64,000 bases of DNA from Acidobacteriota bacterium (GCA_016196065.1 JACPYL010000015.1:1-64000), one strand, 5' to 3'. Shown: positions 27,240-35,237, counted from the first letter of the stretch. Made by a program: numbers and translations. Notes: generated from the letters alone by a model not told the origin.

Positions 27240-29309
27240 ATGAACAGCGAACACGATGTGCCTCTTGGCGGGGCTTTCTCACGGAGCGTTCTTGCGGCCT
27301 TCATCGTCCTTGCTCCGCTGTCAATGCTCGGACAGGTAGCACCTTCAACCCGCGTGGCAGGGAGCCTGCCTGTGGCACAAGCAGTGGACGCGAACACTGA
27401 CCTGTTCTTGCCCGCGGTTGCGTATGACTCTGGCGGGCCGCGATCATCGTCCGTCGCGGTCGTGGACCTGAATGGCGACGGTAAACCAGATTTGGTTGTC
27501 GTCAACAATAACCCGGAGCAGGGCGTGGATAGCACGGTTGGCGTCATGCTCGGCCGTGGCGATGGGACGTTCAAGCCGGTGGTTCTCTACGACCTGGGAC
27601 TAGGCGGTGCGAACACAGTTGCAGTCGGCGATTTGAATCACGATGGTAAGCCCGATCTTATTGTGGCCAGTTCCGGCAATGTCAGTGTGTTGCTGGGCAA
27701 CGGCGATGGTTCCGTCAAAGCGGCGGTGGTCTACGGTTCGGACGGCAGGCTGTACAGCGACGGATCAGTTCCCCCGCTGATTGCAGATCTCAACGGAGAC
27801 GGCAAGCAGGACGTAATCGTCGTGAACCAAACCGATCAAAACAATCAGAATGGATCCGCGGCCGTTTTTCTGGGAAATGGTGACGGCACGTTGCAAGCCG
27901 TGAAGGTCTACGACTCCGGCGGTTTTCTTGTCAGTTCGATCGCTCTTGCCGATCTCAATGCGGACGGCATTCAAGATATTGTTGTACTGAATTGCAGCCT
28001 GGCCGGATCAACTGCGTGTCCCGGCGATGTCGCGACCGTGGGTATCCTGTTGGGCAAGGGCGACGGTACCTTCCGGGCGGTCACAAGCTATCCCCGGGCC
28101 GGATTGGGAGCAGATTCATCTCCCGTGGTGGTCGCGGACGTGAACCGTGATGGCATCCCAGATCTACTCGTCGGAAACTCTTGTAAGTTCGTGAAATCCC
28201 ATTGCGCTTCTGATGCCTTGGTGAGTGTATTCATCGGCAAAGGTGACGGAGCTTTCCGGAGCGCGGTGAATTATGACTCGGGCGGCGGCAATGTCTTTTC
28301 GATCGCGGTTGCCGACGTTTACGGTGATCAGAAGCTTGATCTGGTCGTGTCGGATCGCGATGCAGTTGTGTTGCGGGGAAATGGAGATGGGACTTTCCTT
28401 TTTCCGGACACTTATGGAAATCTGGGCTACACATCCGGCGTTGTAGTGAAGGACCTGAATGGCGACGGAAAGCCTGATTTGATCTCGGTTGGAGTCACTT
28501 CGGTCAGTTTTGTTTCCGTATTGCTTGGAAATGGCAGTGGTTTTTCGGCGCCGCTGTTTTTTCAAACAGCCGGTTTTGGAATTGTTCTACCCGCTATCGA
28601 GGATGTGAATTCGGACGCGAGGCCTGACCTGATCGCCGTGAATTTCTGCAACGACAGTTTCTGCAGGGGGCCTGACGGCAGCCTCGGCGTTCTCCTCAAT
28701 AACCCAGGTGTTGTATTCAACAGCACCACGACTACGGTGACTTCCGACATTGATCCGGCTCCTCTGAACCAACCGGTTACCTATACCGTCAGGGTCACCA
28801 GCGCGACTGGGAATCCACTGCCAGGGCAGGTTGTGTGCTTCGCCCATCCGAAGAATTATCTAAGTCCCTTTTTCAGCGGGACACTGGTGAACAACCAGGC
28901 AATTTTCAGCATTCAATACAAGACGCTCGGTACCCACCGGGTCCAGTGCGAATACATGGGCGATTCTGTGAATTCCGGGAGCATATCCCTCAATCTTTCG
29001 GAGTACATTCGACAGCTTCCGGTCGGATCGAAGACCATACTTACCACCTCCGGTTCTCCGTCGCACGTGGGCGAGTCCGTGACCTTTACCGCGTCGGTGA
29101 CGTCGAATTTTGGAAAAATCCCGGATGGCGAACTGATCGCGTTCTATGACGGGGCAAAAGCGCTCGGCTCGGCGCCCGTATCCGGTGGAACAGCAGCATT
29201 CACCACGTCGTCGCTATCCGCGAAAAAGCACACGATGAAAGCGGTGTATGCCGGGGATTCAACGTTCCAGATGAGTCATGGAACCGTCATCCAAATCGTG
29301 GAACCGTAA
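27240..29309 (+). CDS. Secreted FG-GAP/VCBS repeat protein with Ig-like domains
   Basis: A 689-residue exported protein. GGAGG before ATG 27240 fixes the start. A signal peptide (SVLAAFIVLAPLSMLGQ) is followed by about eight FG-GAP-like repeats built around DLNGDGKPDLVVV, with the calcium-binding pattern D-x-D/N-x-D-G-x-x-D, forming a probable beta-propeller. The last ~220 residues hold two bacterial Ig-like domains (TTVTSDIDPAPLNQPVTYTV; PSHVGESVTFTASVTS). The likely role is surface binding or adhesion outside the cell. Such proteins are frequent in Acidobacteria. The start lies 232 bases past tRNA-Val. Confidence 0.85.
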   Translation: MNSEHDVPLGGAFSRSVLAAFIVLAPLSMLGQVAPSTRVAGSLPVAQAVDANTDLFLPAVAYDSGGPRSSSVAVVDLNGDGKPDLVVVNNNPEQGVDSTVGVMLGRGDGTFKPVVLYDLGLGGANTVAVGDLNHDGKPDLIVASSGNVSVLLGNGDGSVKAAVVYGSDGRLYSDGSVPPLIADLNGDGKQDVIVVNQTDQNNQNGSAAVFLGNGDGTLQAVKVYDSGGFLVSSIALADLNADGIQDIVVLNCSLAGSTACPGDVATVGILLGKGDGTFRAVTSYPRAGLGADSSPVVVADVNRDGIPDLLVGNSCKFVKSHCASDALVSVFIGKGDGAFRSAVNYDSGGGNVFSIAVADVYGDQKLDLVVSDRDAVVLRGNGDGTFLFPDTYGNLGYTSGVVVKDLNGDGKPDLISVGVTSVSFVSVLLGNGSGFSAPLFFQTAGFGIVLPAIEDVNSDARPDLIAVNFCNDSFCRGPDGSLGVLLNNPGVVFNSTTTTVTSDIDPAPLNQPVTYTVRVTSATGNPLPGQVVCFAHPKNYLSPFFSGTLVNNQAIFSIQYKTLGTHRVQCEYMGDSVNSGSISLNLSEYIRQLPVGSKTILTTSGSPSHVGESVTFTASVTSNFGKIPDGELIAFYDGAKALGSAPVSGGTAAFTTSSLSAKKHTMKAVYAGDSTFQMSHGTVIQIVEP

Positions 29310-29389
29310 GAGCAAAACCACGCACGGCAGATGCTTGATCTGTCGAGATCCATCGCGCTTCTGCCAGCGCAGTAGTCATCATTGCGGTA

Positions 29390-29481
29390 GTGGTTGATAG
29401 ATCGCCATGCCACCCGCAACTGACCTTGGCAGGCTGGGCCGGAATCAGAGTTGGTGTAATTGCTTGTTAACGTTACCCACT
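29390..29481 (+). repeat. Array repeats I and A
   Basis: Repeat I (29390-29420) contains GATCGCCATGCCACC and ends in CGCAAC, resembling repeat F. Repeat A (29449-29481) contains GTTGGTGTAA and TTAACGTTACCCAC, a loose inverted repeat. Both lie in the 640-base gap 29310-29949 after the FG-GAP gene; apart from the doubtful ORF at 29669, that gap shows only TAGAAT at 29597, a possible -10. Confidence 0.4.
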
Positions 29482-29668
29482 ATGGCGATAGAGATGGCAT
29501 GAACGTGCAGTCTAAAATTGCTCTTGTAGGAGATTCCAACTCTGTTTGAGACAACGGACGATTCAACCCTAATCCGCAGGATCATAGTAGGCCTTATAGA
29601 ATTCGGCACTGTGGCATTGCGCCCTTTTAGGTCGCAAAGCAACATGGCGACATCTTCTAAGCGGCTTC

Positions 29669-29839
29669 GTGGCCTTCTACGTTGTCTTCTTCCTTTGGGG
29701 CCACTTCCTCGGTTATCGAAGATGGCACCCGGAGTTCCATATAGTCCGCGAAACGTTCAGGAGTTCAGCAATTTCGGCCATTCCACTAGCTCTTGGAGCA
29801 ACTGTCTCTTCCTATTTGTTTGTTATTGCGGGAAAGTAA
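29669..29839 (+). CDS. Small membrane protein or remnant (doubtful)
   Basis: The frame ending at TAA 29837-29839 reads as a two-helix membrane protein: FYVVFFLWGHFLGYRRW, a charged turn (HPEFHIVRETFRS), then AISAIPLALGATVSSYLFV. The frame is open back to a stop at 29597, but the only usual start is GTG 29669 inside the first helix, and no good ribosome site is seen. A frame with ATG 29644 could join it only through a frameshift. It may therefore be a decayed gene. It is flanked by array repeats A and B. Confidence 0.3.
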   Translation: MAFYVVFFLWGHFLGYRRWHPEFHIVRETFRSSAISAIPLALGATVSSYLFVIAGK

Positions 29840-29885
29840 TGGCTCTGCGTAGATGTCAACTCGACCCCGCACGCTGAGGGCAGTT

Positions 29886-29915
29886 AGTTGGTGCTAAGGC
29901 CTGTTTACAATAGTT
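29886..29915 (+). repeat. Array repeat B
   Basis: AGTTGGTGCTAAGGCCTG followed by TTTACAATAGTT. It shares the ten-base core GCCTGTTTAC with repeats C and D. It ends 34 bases before ATG 29950. Confidence 0.5.
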
Positions 29916-29949
29916 ACGCTCTGGTAAATTGGAGACTAAGGAGATAGCT

Positions 29950-30591
29950 ATGAAGAAAATTGCGTTGTATTTGTGCCTGTTAACTCTCTGCAGCGTGACA
30001 CTGCTGGCTCAAACCCGAGGCACTCGCATAGTGCATACAAAGGAGAAGTCAGGGATCCACGTGCCGGCGCAGGAAGCCCCAGTTGGTCTAACGAAGATTT
30101 ACAACAATCTCGGCAAGAAGACGGATGCCTACTACGACCAAAGCGGTTGGTTCATTGGTGGGTCGTACAGAGTTTCTATTGCGATACCTTTCACGCCCAA
30201 ACTGGACTCCCATGTGTCGCAGGTGCAAGCAGCGATTCAATACGCGGGCTTCGGAGCTAACCAGGTCGATCTGAGTGTCTGGAGCGACAATAATGGCGTT
30301 CCCTCCGGGCGACTGGCCGGACCGGTGACGGTAACCAACCTGCCTGTCACTGGTACTTGTTGTACTCTGGCCGTGGCTAATTTCCCACCTTTTGCGGTGA
30401 CCGCAGGAACCAAATACTGGCTGGTCGCGGGTGTGCCTCTGAACGGCCCGGGTAGCGACTTCCAGGGGCTATGGGCATTTGTTCCCAAAATCGTCCCTTT
30501 TGCAGAGTCGCTTCAGGCGCTTAACGATTCGTGGACTGCAATGTCGGCCAATGATTTGCCTGCTGGTGCAGTGTTGGGGACGATCCCATAG
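29950..30591 (+). CDS. Secreted protein with choice-of-anchor-R-like domain
   Basis: A 213-residue exported protein: signal peptide KKIALYLCLLTLCSVTLLAQ, then a beta-sandwich with the pattern FTPKLDSHVSQVQAAIQYAG, VDLSVWSDNNGVPSGRL and FAVTAGTKYWLVAGV. This pattern is seen in extracellular proteins that carry small anchor or appendage domains. AAGGAG precedes ATG 29950. No catalytic residues are recognised. Repeat B stands just upstream, and two repeats (F, H) follow. Confidence 0.7.
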   Translation: MKKIALYLCLLTLCSVTLLAQTRGTRIVHTKEKSGIHVPAQEAPVGLTKIYNNLGKKTDAYYDQSGWFIGGSYRVSIAIPFTPKLDSHVSQVQAAIQYAGFGANQVDLSVWSDNNGVPSGRLAGPVTVTNLPVTGTCCTLAVANFPPFAVTAGTKYWLVAGVPLNGPGSDFQGLWAFVPKIVPFAESLQALNDSWTAMSANDLPAGAVLGTIP

Positions 30592-30663
30592 CAAAGTATT
30601 CGCAGCGCATTCTGCCTCGACAGTCCGCAGAAAGAATGGTCAATTCTGCACTGTGAACGCATG

Positions 30664-30750
30664 GTTGTTGTTAAATCGCCATATCACCAACAACTCGACT
30701 TGGCAGAATGTTCAGGCAGTTGTTCGTGAAATCGCCTGGTTACATCAACA
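30664..30750 (+). repeat. Array repeats F and H
   Basis: F (30664-30694) has perfect outer arms GTTGTTG/CAACAAC around AAATCGCCATATCACC. H (30721-30750) reads GTGAAATCGCCTGG then TTACATCAACAA, and aligns with repeats E and F over the ATCGCC core and CAACAA end. TAGAAT at 30757-30762, just past H, may be a -10 for the gene at 30772. Confidence 0.5.
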
Positions 30751-30771
30751 ATGCTTTAGAATCGCATCGCC

Positions 30772-31050
30772 GTGAGTCTTCTCATCGTTGTCGCCGAGAC
30801 GTTCGAGTTCCAGGACGGAACGCTACACCTCGCTCCAGCGGTGCCTTTCGCGATCGTTGAGAACTTGAAACAAGGCGACCAACTCGAATTACTACGCCCC
30901 GATGGGACCTCGGTCAAGACTAGGCTCCACTGCTTTGATTTTCTCGTGCCTAGCCGCGAGAAAATCGGACTCTGTCTAAACAAGCCCCTGACCAAGGCGG
31001 ACATTCCGGCAGGTACCGAAGTCTGGACAGTCGCGAGCAGCGAACCGTAG
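30772..31050 (+). CDS. Small EF-Tu-domain-2-like beta-barrel protein, hypothetical
   Basis: A 92-residue cytoplasmic protein from GTG 30772. The text VAETFEFQDGTLHLAPAVPF, GDQLELLRPDGTSVKTRL and PLTKADIPAGTEVW has the rhythm of a translation-factor domain-2 barrel (as in small standalone EF-Tu-like domains). No nucleotide-binding motif is present. I cannot assign a function. The stop codon TAG overlaps the first bases of repeat C. Confidence 0.6.
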   Translation: MSLLIVVAETFEFQDGTLHLAPAVPFAIVENLKQGDQLELLRPDGTSVKTRLHCFDFLVPSREKIGLCLNKPLTKADIPAGTEVWTVASSEP

Positions 31051-31077
31051 TTGGTGTAAACGCCTGTTTACAACAGT
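31049..31077 (+). repeat. Array repeat C
   Basis: AGTTGGTGTAAACGCC then TGTTTACAACAGT. The centre GTAAAC-GCCT-GTTTAC is a perfect 6-bp inverted repeat. It starts on the stop codon of the preceding gene and ends 23 bases before the microORF at 31101. Confidence 0.55.
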
Positions 31078-31100
31078 CAAGCTTCAGGCACAATGTTCTC

Positions 31101-31172
31101 GTGAGAAACGATAAGAAATTCGGGTTAATCCTTTTCGCCTTGGGCATCGTGTTGATCCTTCTTGCAGCTTGA
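31101..31172 (+). CDS. Putative 23-residue single-helix membrane microprotein
   Basis: GTG 31101 to TGA 31170-31172 encodes a 23-residue peptide: a short basic head (RNDKKFG) followed by the hydrophobic helix LILFALGIVLILLAA. This is the shape of bacterial single-span microproteins and of type I toxin peptides. It lies between repeats C and D like the other genes of the row. A ribosome site is not obvious. Chance cannot be excluded at this length. Confidence 0.35.
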   Translation: MRNDKKFGLILFALGIVLILLAA

Positions 31173-31210
31173 GCGATGCGGGGTAGCGGGTGAGGGTCTG
31201 GCGGGCTCTG

Positions 31211-31236
31211 AGTGTTAACGCCTGTTTACGCCAACT
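31211..31236 (+). repeat. Array repeat D, with possible promoter
   Basis: AGTGTTAACGCCTG then TTTACGCCAACT; it shares the ten-base core GCCTGTTTAC with B and C. TAGAAT at 31242-31247 follows, 17 bases after CGCCTG, so the repeat would cover the -35 region of the gene at 31257. Confidence 0.5.
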
Positions 31237-31256
31237 GGCCGTAGAATAGCGCCACT

Positions 31257-31859
31257 ATGAGTATTCTTCGCTGTGTTGCTTTCCTGTGTTTGATCCAACT
31301 GTTCGGTTATGCTCAAGCTCCGCAGGAGCATGGCCTTGGTTTGTCGAGGCAAGCCGGAGTTACTGTTCGAAGGTTCTACGAGCAACTAGTATCTGATCCC
31401 GTCGAGGGCATTCCGACGCCGAAGAGGATGAAGGTACTATCCCCTTATCTAAGCAGCGCATTGATCCATAGAATCAACCAGGCACGTGCCTGTCGTGATG
31501 ATTGGTTTCGCCTGCACCCGAAGAATGACGAAAAGGCACCGTCAACGTGGTTTGAATTCGGACTTTTCTCGGGTTTCGACGATCGAGGTCATCCATATGC
31601 TTTCCAGATTGACAAAACGGAATCGGAGGCCGATGGCTCTTTTCGCGTTTACGTGAGGCTAACAGAAGGTCCGGCGAAAAGACCGTGGAATTGGCAGGTT
31701 GCAGCCGTCGTAATGTCGAGAAATGGGCAGTTTGCAATCGACGATGTGATTTTTCTCGGAGATGAGAATATCGGCACTGAGAGTCGTTTGTCAGAAGTCC
31801 TTACGACCGGATGCGATGGCCCCCATTGGGTCGCGAATGGCAAGAACGCAAAGCCTTGA
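31257..31859 (+). CDS. Secreted hypothetical protein (DUF3828-like)
   Basis: A 200-residue exported protein with signal peptide CVAFLCLIQLFGYAQA. The mature part starts with a helix (AGVTVRRFYEQLVSDPVEG) and then LSPYLSSALIHRINQARAC, with later beta strands (GSFRVYVRLTEGP; NWQVAAVVMSRNGQFAIDDV). The pattern resembles DUF3828-type proteins of unknown role. There are two cysteines in the mature chain. It stands alone, preceded by repeat D. Confidence 0.7.
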   Translation: MSILRCVAFLCLIQLFGYAQAPQEHGLGLSRQAGVTVRRFYEQLVSDPVEGIPTPKRMKVLSPYLSSALIHRINQARACRDDWFRLHPKNDEKAPSTWFEFGLFSGFDDRGHPYAFQIDKTESEADGSFRVYVRLTEGPAKRPWNWQVAAVVMSRNGQFAIDDVIFLGDENIGTESRLSEVLTTGCDGPHWVANGKNAKP

Positions 31860-31951
31860 GTTTGCGATCCAAGGAAATGTCCTGACCTTACAAACATTGA
31901 GGCTCAGTAGGGCTGCGCGGCGGTGTCAGTCCCAGACAATCAGACTTGTGT

Positions 31952-31988
31952 GATAGTTGGCGATAAATCGCGATTTCACTCGTTGACC
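31952..31988. repeat. Array repeat G
   Basis: GATAGTTGGCGATAAATCGC then GATTTCACTCGTTGACC. It includes the palindrome AAATCGCGATTT and matches repeat K over its first 16 bases (one difference). It lies between two convergent genes. No other element was seen in 31860-32002. Confidence 0.45.
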
Positions 31989-32002
31989 CGAACCGGCCAA
32001 CT

Positions 32003-32236
32003 TCACCGCTTGTCTCGAACGGATTGCTTGATGAGGTACCAGCCGTACCAAAGGAAAGCTGTTGTCATTGCCCCGGCGAAGATTAGTACCAGCAAATCCG
32101 CAACCCCAAGCTGCGATCCCTGGAGTTTATGAAGCACAGCCACAAATATCGCAAGGCCACTGACTACAAGGCCGATGCCTAGCAAACGGTACCCTACGAC
32201 TTGGACTGCCGGAATTTCGCGTCGGGAACGCACCAC
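32003..32236 (-). CDS. Small two-helix membrane protein, hypothetical
   Basis: A 77-residue protein with a basic head (RSRREIP), two hydrophobic helices (GIGLVVSGLAIFVAVLH and LLVLIFAGAMTTAFLWYGW) and a basic tail (KQSVRDKR). GTG 32236 is the likely start; a second GTG follows directly. TAGAAT at 32248-32243 on this strand may be the -10, with repeat E just upstream. No family is recognised. Confidence 0.6.
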   Translation of the reverse strand: MVRSRREIPAVQVVGYRLLGIGLVVSGLAIFVAVLHKLQGSQLGVADLLVLIFAGAMTTAFLWYGWYLIKQSVRDKR

Positions 32237-32261
32237 GCCATCATTCTATAAGCGGATCATC

Positions 32262-32291
32262 AATTGGCGTAATATCGCCGTTACACCAACA
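32262..32291 (-). repeat. Array repeat E
   Basis: TTGGCGTAA (32264-32272) and TTACACCAA (32281-32289) form 9-bp arms with one mismatch around TATCGCCG. On the plus strand the end CACCAACAAC equals that of repeat F. It is the last member of the row; nothing similar was seen beyond 32300. Confidence 0.5.
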
Positions 32292-32346
32292 ACCGACCCC
32301 CCAGTCAGTCTTCAGTCATTGAGTAACAGCACGGCGGCAGTGCCGC

Positions 32347-32979
32347 CTAGTCCATCGAAATAATGCCACGCTGCATGGCTACGGTTGCGGCTTCCGTGCG
32401 GTCCTTCACGTTTAGTTTTTCCAAAACATGGCTCACGTGGAGTTTGACCGTGATTTCCGCAATGCTGAGTGAGGCCGCGATTTCCTTGTTGCCCCATCCT
32501 TTTGCCACCATGCGAAGTACTTCCAGTTCGCGAGTTGTGAGCGAGCGATGTTGAGTTCGGGCAGCCAACAACTGAGCGACGGCTGGGTCGAGATAACGTC
32601 CGCCGGCAGACACTTCCCGTATGGCCCGCAGGAGTTCCTCGCGCATCGCACTTTTCAAGGTGTAGCCTCGCGCTCCAGCTTGCAGGGATCGAAAAATCTC
32701 TTCTTCTCCCGAGTGCGTGGAGAGCATCAGAATCAGCGCGTCGGGGAATTCTTCGATGATCGCAGCTGTGGCCTCCGCGCCGCTGGTACCGGGCAGGCGG
32801 ACATCCATGATGACCAGAGTGGGCTGATGCCGGCGATAAGCGGACAGAGCCGCGTCGCCGTTGGCGGCTTCCGCAATCACCTCCATGTCAGGTTCGACAT
32901 TCAGGGAAGCGGACAGCCCCATGCGCACCATGAAATGATCATCCACCACCAGAATACGTATGGGTTTTGGGTTCGACAT
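32347..32979 (-). CDS. NarL/LuxR-family response regulator
   Basis: A 210-residue regulator: receiver domain 1-125 with the acid pair VVDDH, phospho-acceptor Asp59 (LVIMDVRLPG) and Lys109 (YTLKSA), then a LuxR helix-turn-helix at about 145-205 (LTTRELEVLRMVAKGWGNKE; IAEITVKLHVSHVLEKL). It overlaps the 3' end of the kinase gene by 41 bases, so the two form one unit. Its targets are unknown. Confidence 0.92.
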   Translation of the reverse strand: MSNPKPIRILVVDDHFMVRMGLSASLNVEPDMEVIAEAANGDAALSAYRRHQPTLVIMDVRLPGTSGAEATAAIIEEFPDALILMLSTHSGEEEIFRSLQAGARGYTLKSAMREELLRAIREVSAGGRYLDPAVAQLLAARTQHRSLTTRELEVLRMVAKGWGNKEIAASLSIAEITVKLHVSHVLEKLNVKDRTEAATVAMQRGIISMD

Positions 32980-35041
32980 CGGATATCGGTTGATCCTGGG
33001 AACTTACTTCAACAGTAACCTGCGTGCCGCGTCCGGGTTCGCTTTGAACCTGCAATCGGGTACCCAGTGACTCGGCGCGCTCGCGCATGTCCAGCATTCC
33101 AAAATGCCCCACCGCATTGGACTGGTCGGGCACAAAGCCACAGCCGTTGTCGCTGATCTTCAGAGTTACGCTTTCCAGCCCGTAGCGCAGATCGATCTGC
33201 ATGTGAGAAGCATGGCCGTGCTTGACGGCGTTGGCAACGGCTTCCTGGCCGATGCGTAACAGGTTCATTTCGATCTTGCCGGCAAGGCGGACTGGCGTTC
33301 CACTCACGTTGACCTCGATGCCCGCCGCATTGCCCGCGATCAGGGGGCGCACAATCTGGCCGAGTGCATAGGGCAGATCGCCTTGTTCCAACAAATCGCA
33401 CCGCAGATCCCACACCGAGCGGCGTGCCTCCACCATGCTGTGGCGGCTCATACTCCGTGCCGCGTCGAGAGCTTGAAAGGCGACGGGCGGTGCTTGCCGG
33501 AAACAATCTACGGCTAAGTCCAGCTGCATCGTGATGCCGGCCAACTCCTGCTCCAACGTGTCGTGCAGCTCGCGGGCGATGCGGTTCCGTTCTTCCAGTA
33601 CTGCGCCATGCTGCAACTTCTGGCGGATGACGATCATCTGTCCGCGTACTTTGCGGCTTAGCACGAACATACCGGCCAGCACGACGACCAGGATTCCGCT
33701 CATGATGCCGACCAGCCAGAGCGCGTGCCGCAGGTTCCACCAGGGAGGAGATTGCAGGATCGTGATGTCCTGTGTTGAGCGCAACAGGATACGAAAAGAT
33801 TGTGGGACTGACCAAAGGCCGCCGTTGCTGACCAGGCAAATACCCACAAGGCGCAGCTTGCTGTTCACCGGAATGTCGCGAGAAGGATCGAGTGGTCCGG
33901 AAGGGTCGATCAGGGCGTCAAAAATAATGTCGTCTTGCTGTAAGCGCAGGTGCCGGCCGTCCGACTCGTCATCGAGTCGAAGCAGAGTAGCGTCGGCTGT
34001 AACCAAAGCCCCGTCAAACTGTTCCCAGGGGATCGTGACGTCTAGCTTGATTGGTTGCGGAGGCGATGCCGAGCCCATGCGGTGAAACACTGCGTCCTCG
34101 AGCACAGGCGCGGAGGATCCCACCGCCGGAAACCCAATCACGTCGACGAGATCGCCAATGTTGAGTTTGGCGGACTGCTGGGTCAGCACGCGCAATCCCT
34201 GGCCATGGTTCTGGATGAAGAGTGTTCGGCCCGGTTGCTGGTAGGTCACCGTACCCTGCACGCGGACACGGTGCTGCGGTCCGCCGCCAGGAGAGAAACG
34301 CATGAGAGAGGAGAAGGGAACTTCTTTCGCCTGCATTTCGACTTTGATCAGGCGCAGGTCAGGAACGTAGAACAGCACGCCGATCAGTTGCCGCTGCGTA
34401 TTGAACAGGCTGCCGCAGACTCCCTCGATCAGGACTTCACTGTCAATCCAGGATGAAAAATCCTGCTCCTGACTGATCGGGACACGAACCGCAAAACGGC
34501 CGCCTCCGGCAGCAATCGTCATAGCGAGCACGGTTTCCGGCCAGGAATTGCGATCGATGGAAACAGCCCGCACGATTCCGCGAACGCCTACCCATTGACT
34601 GTCTTGCTGTCCGCCCGCCAGTTCGCCGAAGGGGTAAATTGTGGTTGCAGGCAAATTTCCTTTGCCGATCACTCGTATTTTCAGCTCGCGGATCACAGGT
34701 GCGTATTTACCGGGGCCCGTGACTCCTTCCAGTTCGATCGAGTCTCCAAAATGATGATCGAATTTTGGAGACTGACTTCCCTCAACGTAGATGCCAGCGG
34801 AGGCGTCCTGTACAAAAAAGTCGGGAGAAGGAACATCGTCGGTGATCACTCCACGGATCTGGACGGGATATCCCTGGGCTGCTTGCTCCGGACTGAGTTG
34901 CCGTATCTGACTTGCCTGGGTCAGCAGCGGGAGGGGATGTGCATTCTGCTGTGACCACACCGTCCCGCTCAGCGCGAGCAAGGCGATTGGAAACAGAGCC
35001 CAACTCTTAGGAGAGCGTCGGATTGGAGACGGTCGTGACAA
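32939..35041 (-). CDS. NarX-type histidine kinase with OB-fold-like extracytoplasmic sensor
   Basis: A 700-residue membrane kinase. After a signal-anchor (ALFPIALLALSGTVWSQ) comes a ~400-residue exported part with three or four repeated beta domains that read like OB folds (VQIRGVITDDVPSPDFFVQD; GVRGIVRAVSIDR; VRVQGTVTYQQPGRTLFIQN). One transmembrane helix is at about 442-462 (LWLVGIMSGILVVVLAGMFV). The cytoplasmic part has the HisKA_3 motif RNRIARELHDTLEQELAGI and a GHKL ATPase (ANAVKHGHASH; ISDNGCGF). TTG 35041 is the only usable start because a stop lies five codons upstream. The signal sensed is unknown. Confidence 0.88.
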   Translation of the reverse strand: MSRPSPIRRSPKSWALFPIALLALSGTVWSQQNAHPLPLLTQASQIRQLSPEQAAQGYPVQIRGVITDDVPSPDFFVQDASAGIYVEGSQSPKFDHHFGDSIELEGVTGPGKYAPVIRELKIRVIGKGNLPATTIYPFGELAGGQQDSQWVGVRGIVRAVSIDRNSWPETVLAMTIAAGGGRFAVRVPISQEQDFSSWIDSEVLIEGVCGSLFNTQRQLIGVLFYVPDLRLIKVEMQAKEVPFSSLMRFSPGGGPQHRVRVQGTVTYQQPGRTLFIQNHGQGLRVLTQQSAKLNIGDLVDVIGFPAVGSSAPVLEDAVFHRMGSASPPQPIKLDVTIPWEQFDGALVTADATLLRLDDESDGRHLRLQQDDIIFDALIDPSGPLDPSRDIPVNSKLRLVGICLVSNGGLWSVPQSFRILLRSTQDITILQSPPWWNLRHALWLVGIMSGILVVVLAGMFVLSRKVRGQMIVIRQKLQHGAVLEERNRIARELHDTLEQELAGITMQLDLAVDCFRQAPPVAFQALDAARSMSRHSMVEARRSVWDLRCDLLEQGDLPYALGQIVRPLIAGNAAGIEVNVSGTPVRLAGKIEMNLLRIGQEAVANAVKHGHASHMQIDLRYGLESVTLKISDNGCGFVPDQSNAVGHFGMLDMRERAESLGTRLQVQSEPGRGTQVTVEVSSQDQPISDVEPKTHTYSGGG

Positions 35042-35195
35042 AGAGACTTTCTTCTAGTGCCGCATGTACGTCGAAGACCGCGCTTTTGAACCATTTCCTG
35101 CCGGTCACGAACAGTCATCTTACTCCCTGTTCACGATACAGAGGAAAGCAAGAGCTTGTTGCAGCCCGCCGAATCAATGTTCCTGCCGTTGCAAT

Positions 35196-35224
35196 AAAAA
35201 AGCCCGCGGGTGGCCCCGCGGGCT
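35196..35224 (-). terminator. Rho-independent terminator of the TonB-dependent receptor gene
   Basis: A perfect 9-bp GC stem, GCCCGCGGG (35202-35210) with CCCGCGGGC (35215-35223), has a 4-base loop and a T run on the minus strand (plus-strand A at 35196-35201). It lies just past the receptor stop at 35238. Confidence 0.85.
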
Positions 35225-35237
35225 GAGTGCAAAGACG

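Noticed and set aside
29611-29877. 88-residue frame from GTG 29611
   Set aside because: Its composition (Arg/Leu/Pro runs) is not protein-like, and another frame in the same place gives a coherent membrane protein.
29390-32291. CRISPR array
   Set aside because: Repeats are degenerate, spacing is irregular (tens to over a thousand bases) and genes lie between them.
27008-32346. Integron with attC sites
   Set aside because: The repeats are about 30-40 bases, lack paired RYYYAAC/GTTRRRY boxes, and no integrase gene is in the window; the cassette idea is kept only as an open hypothesis.
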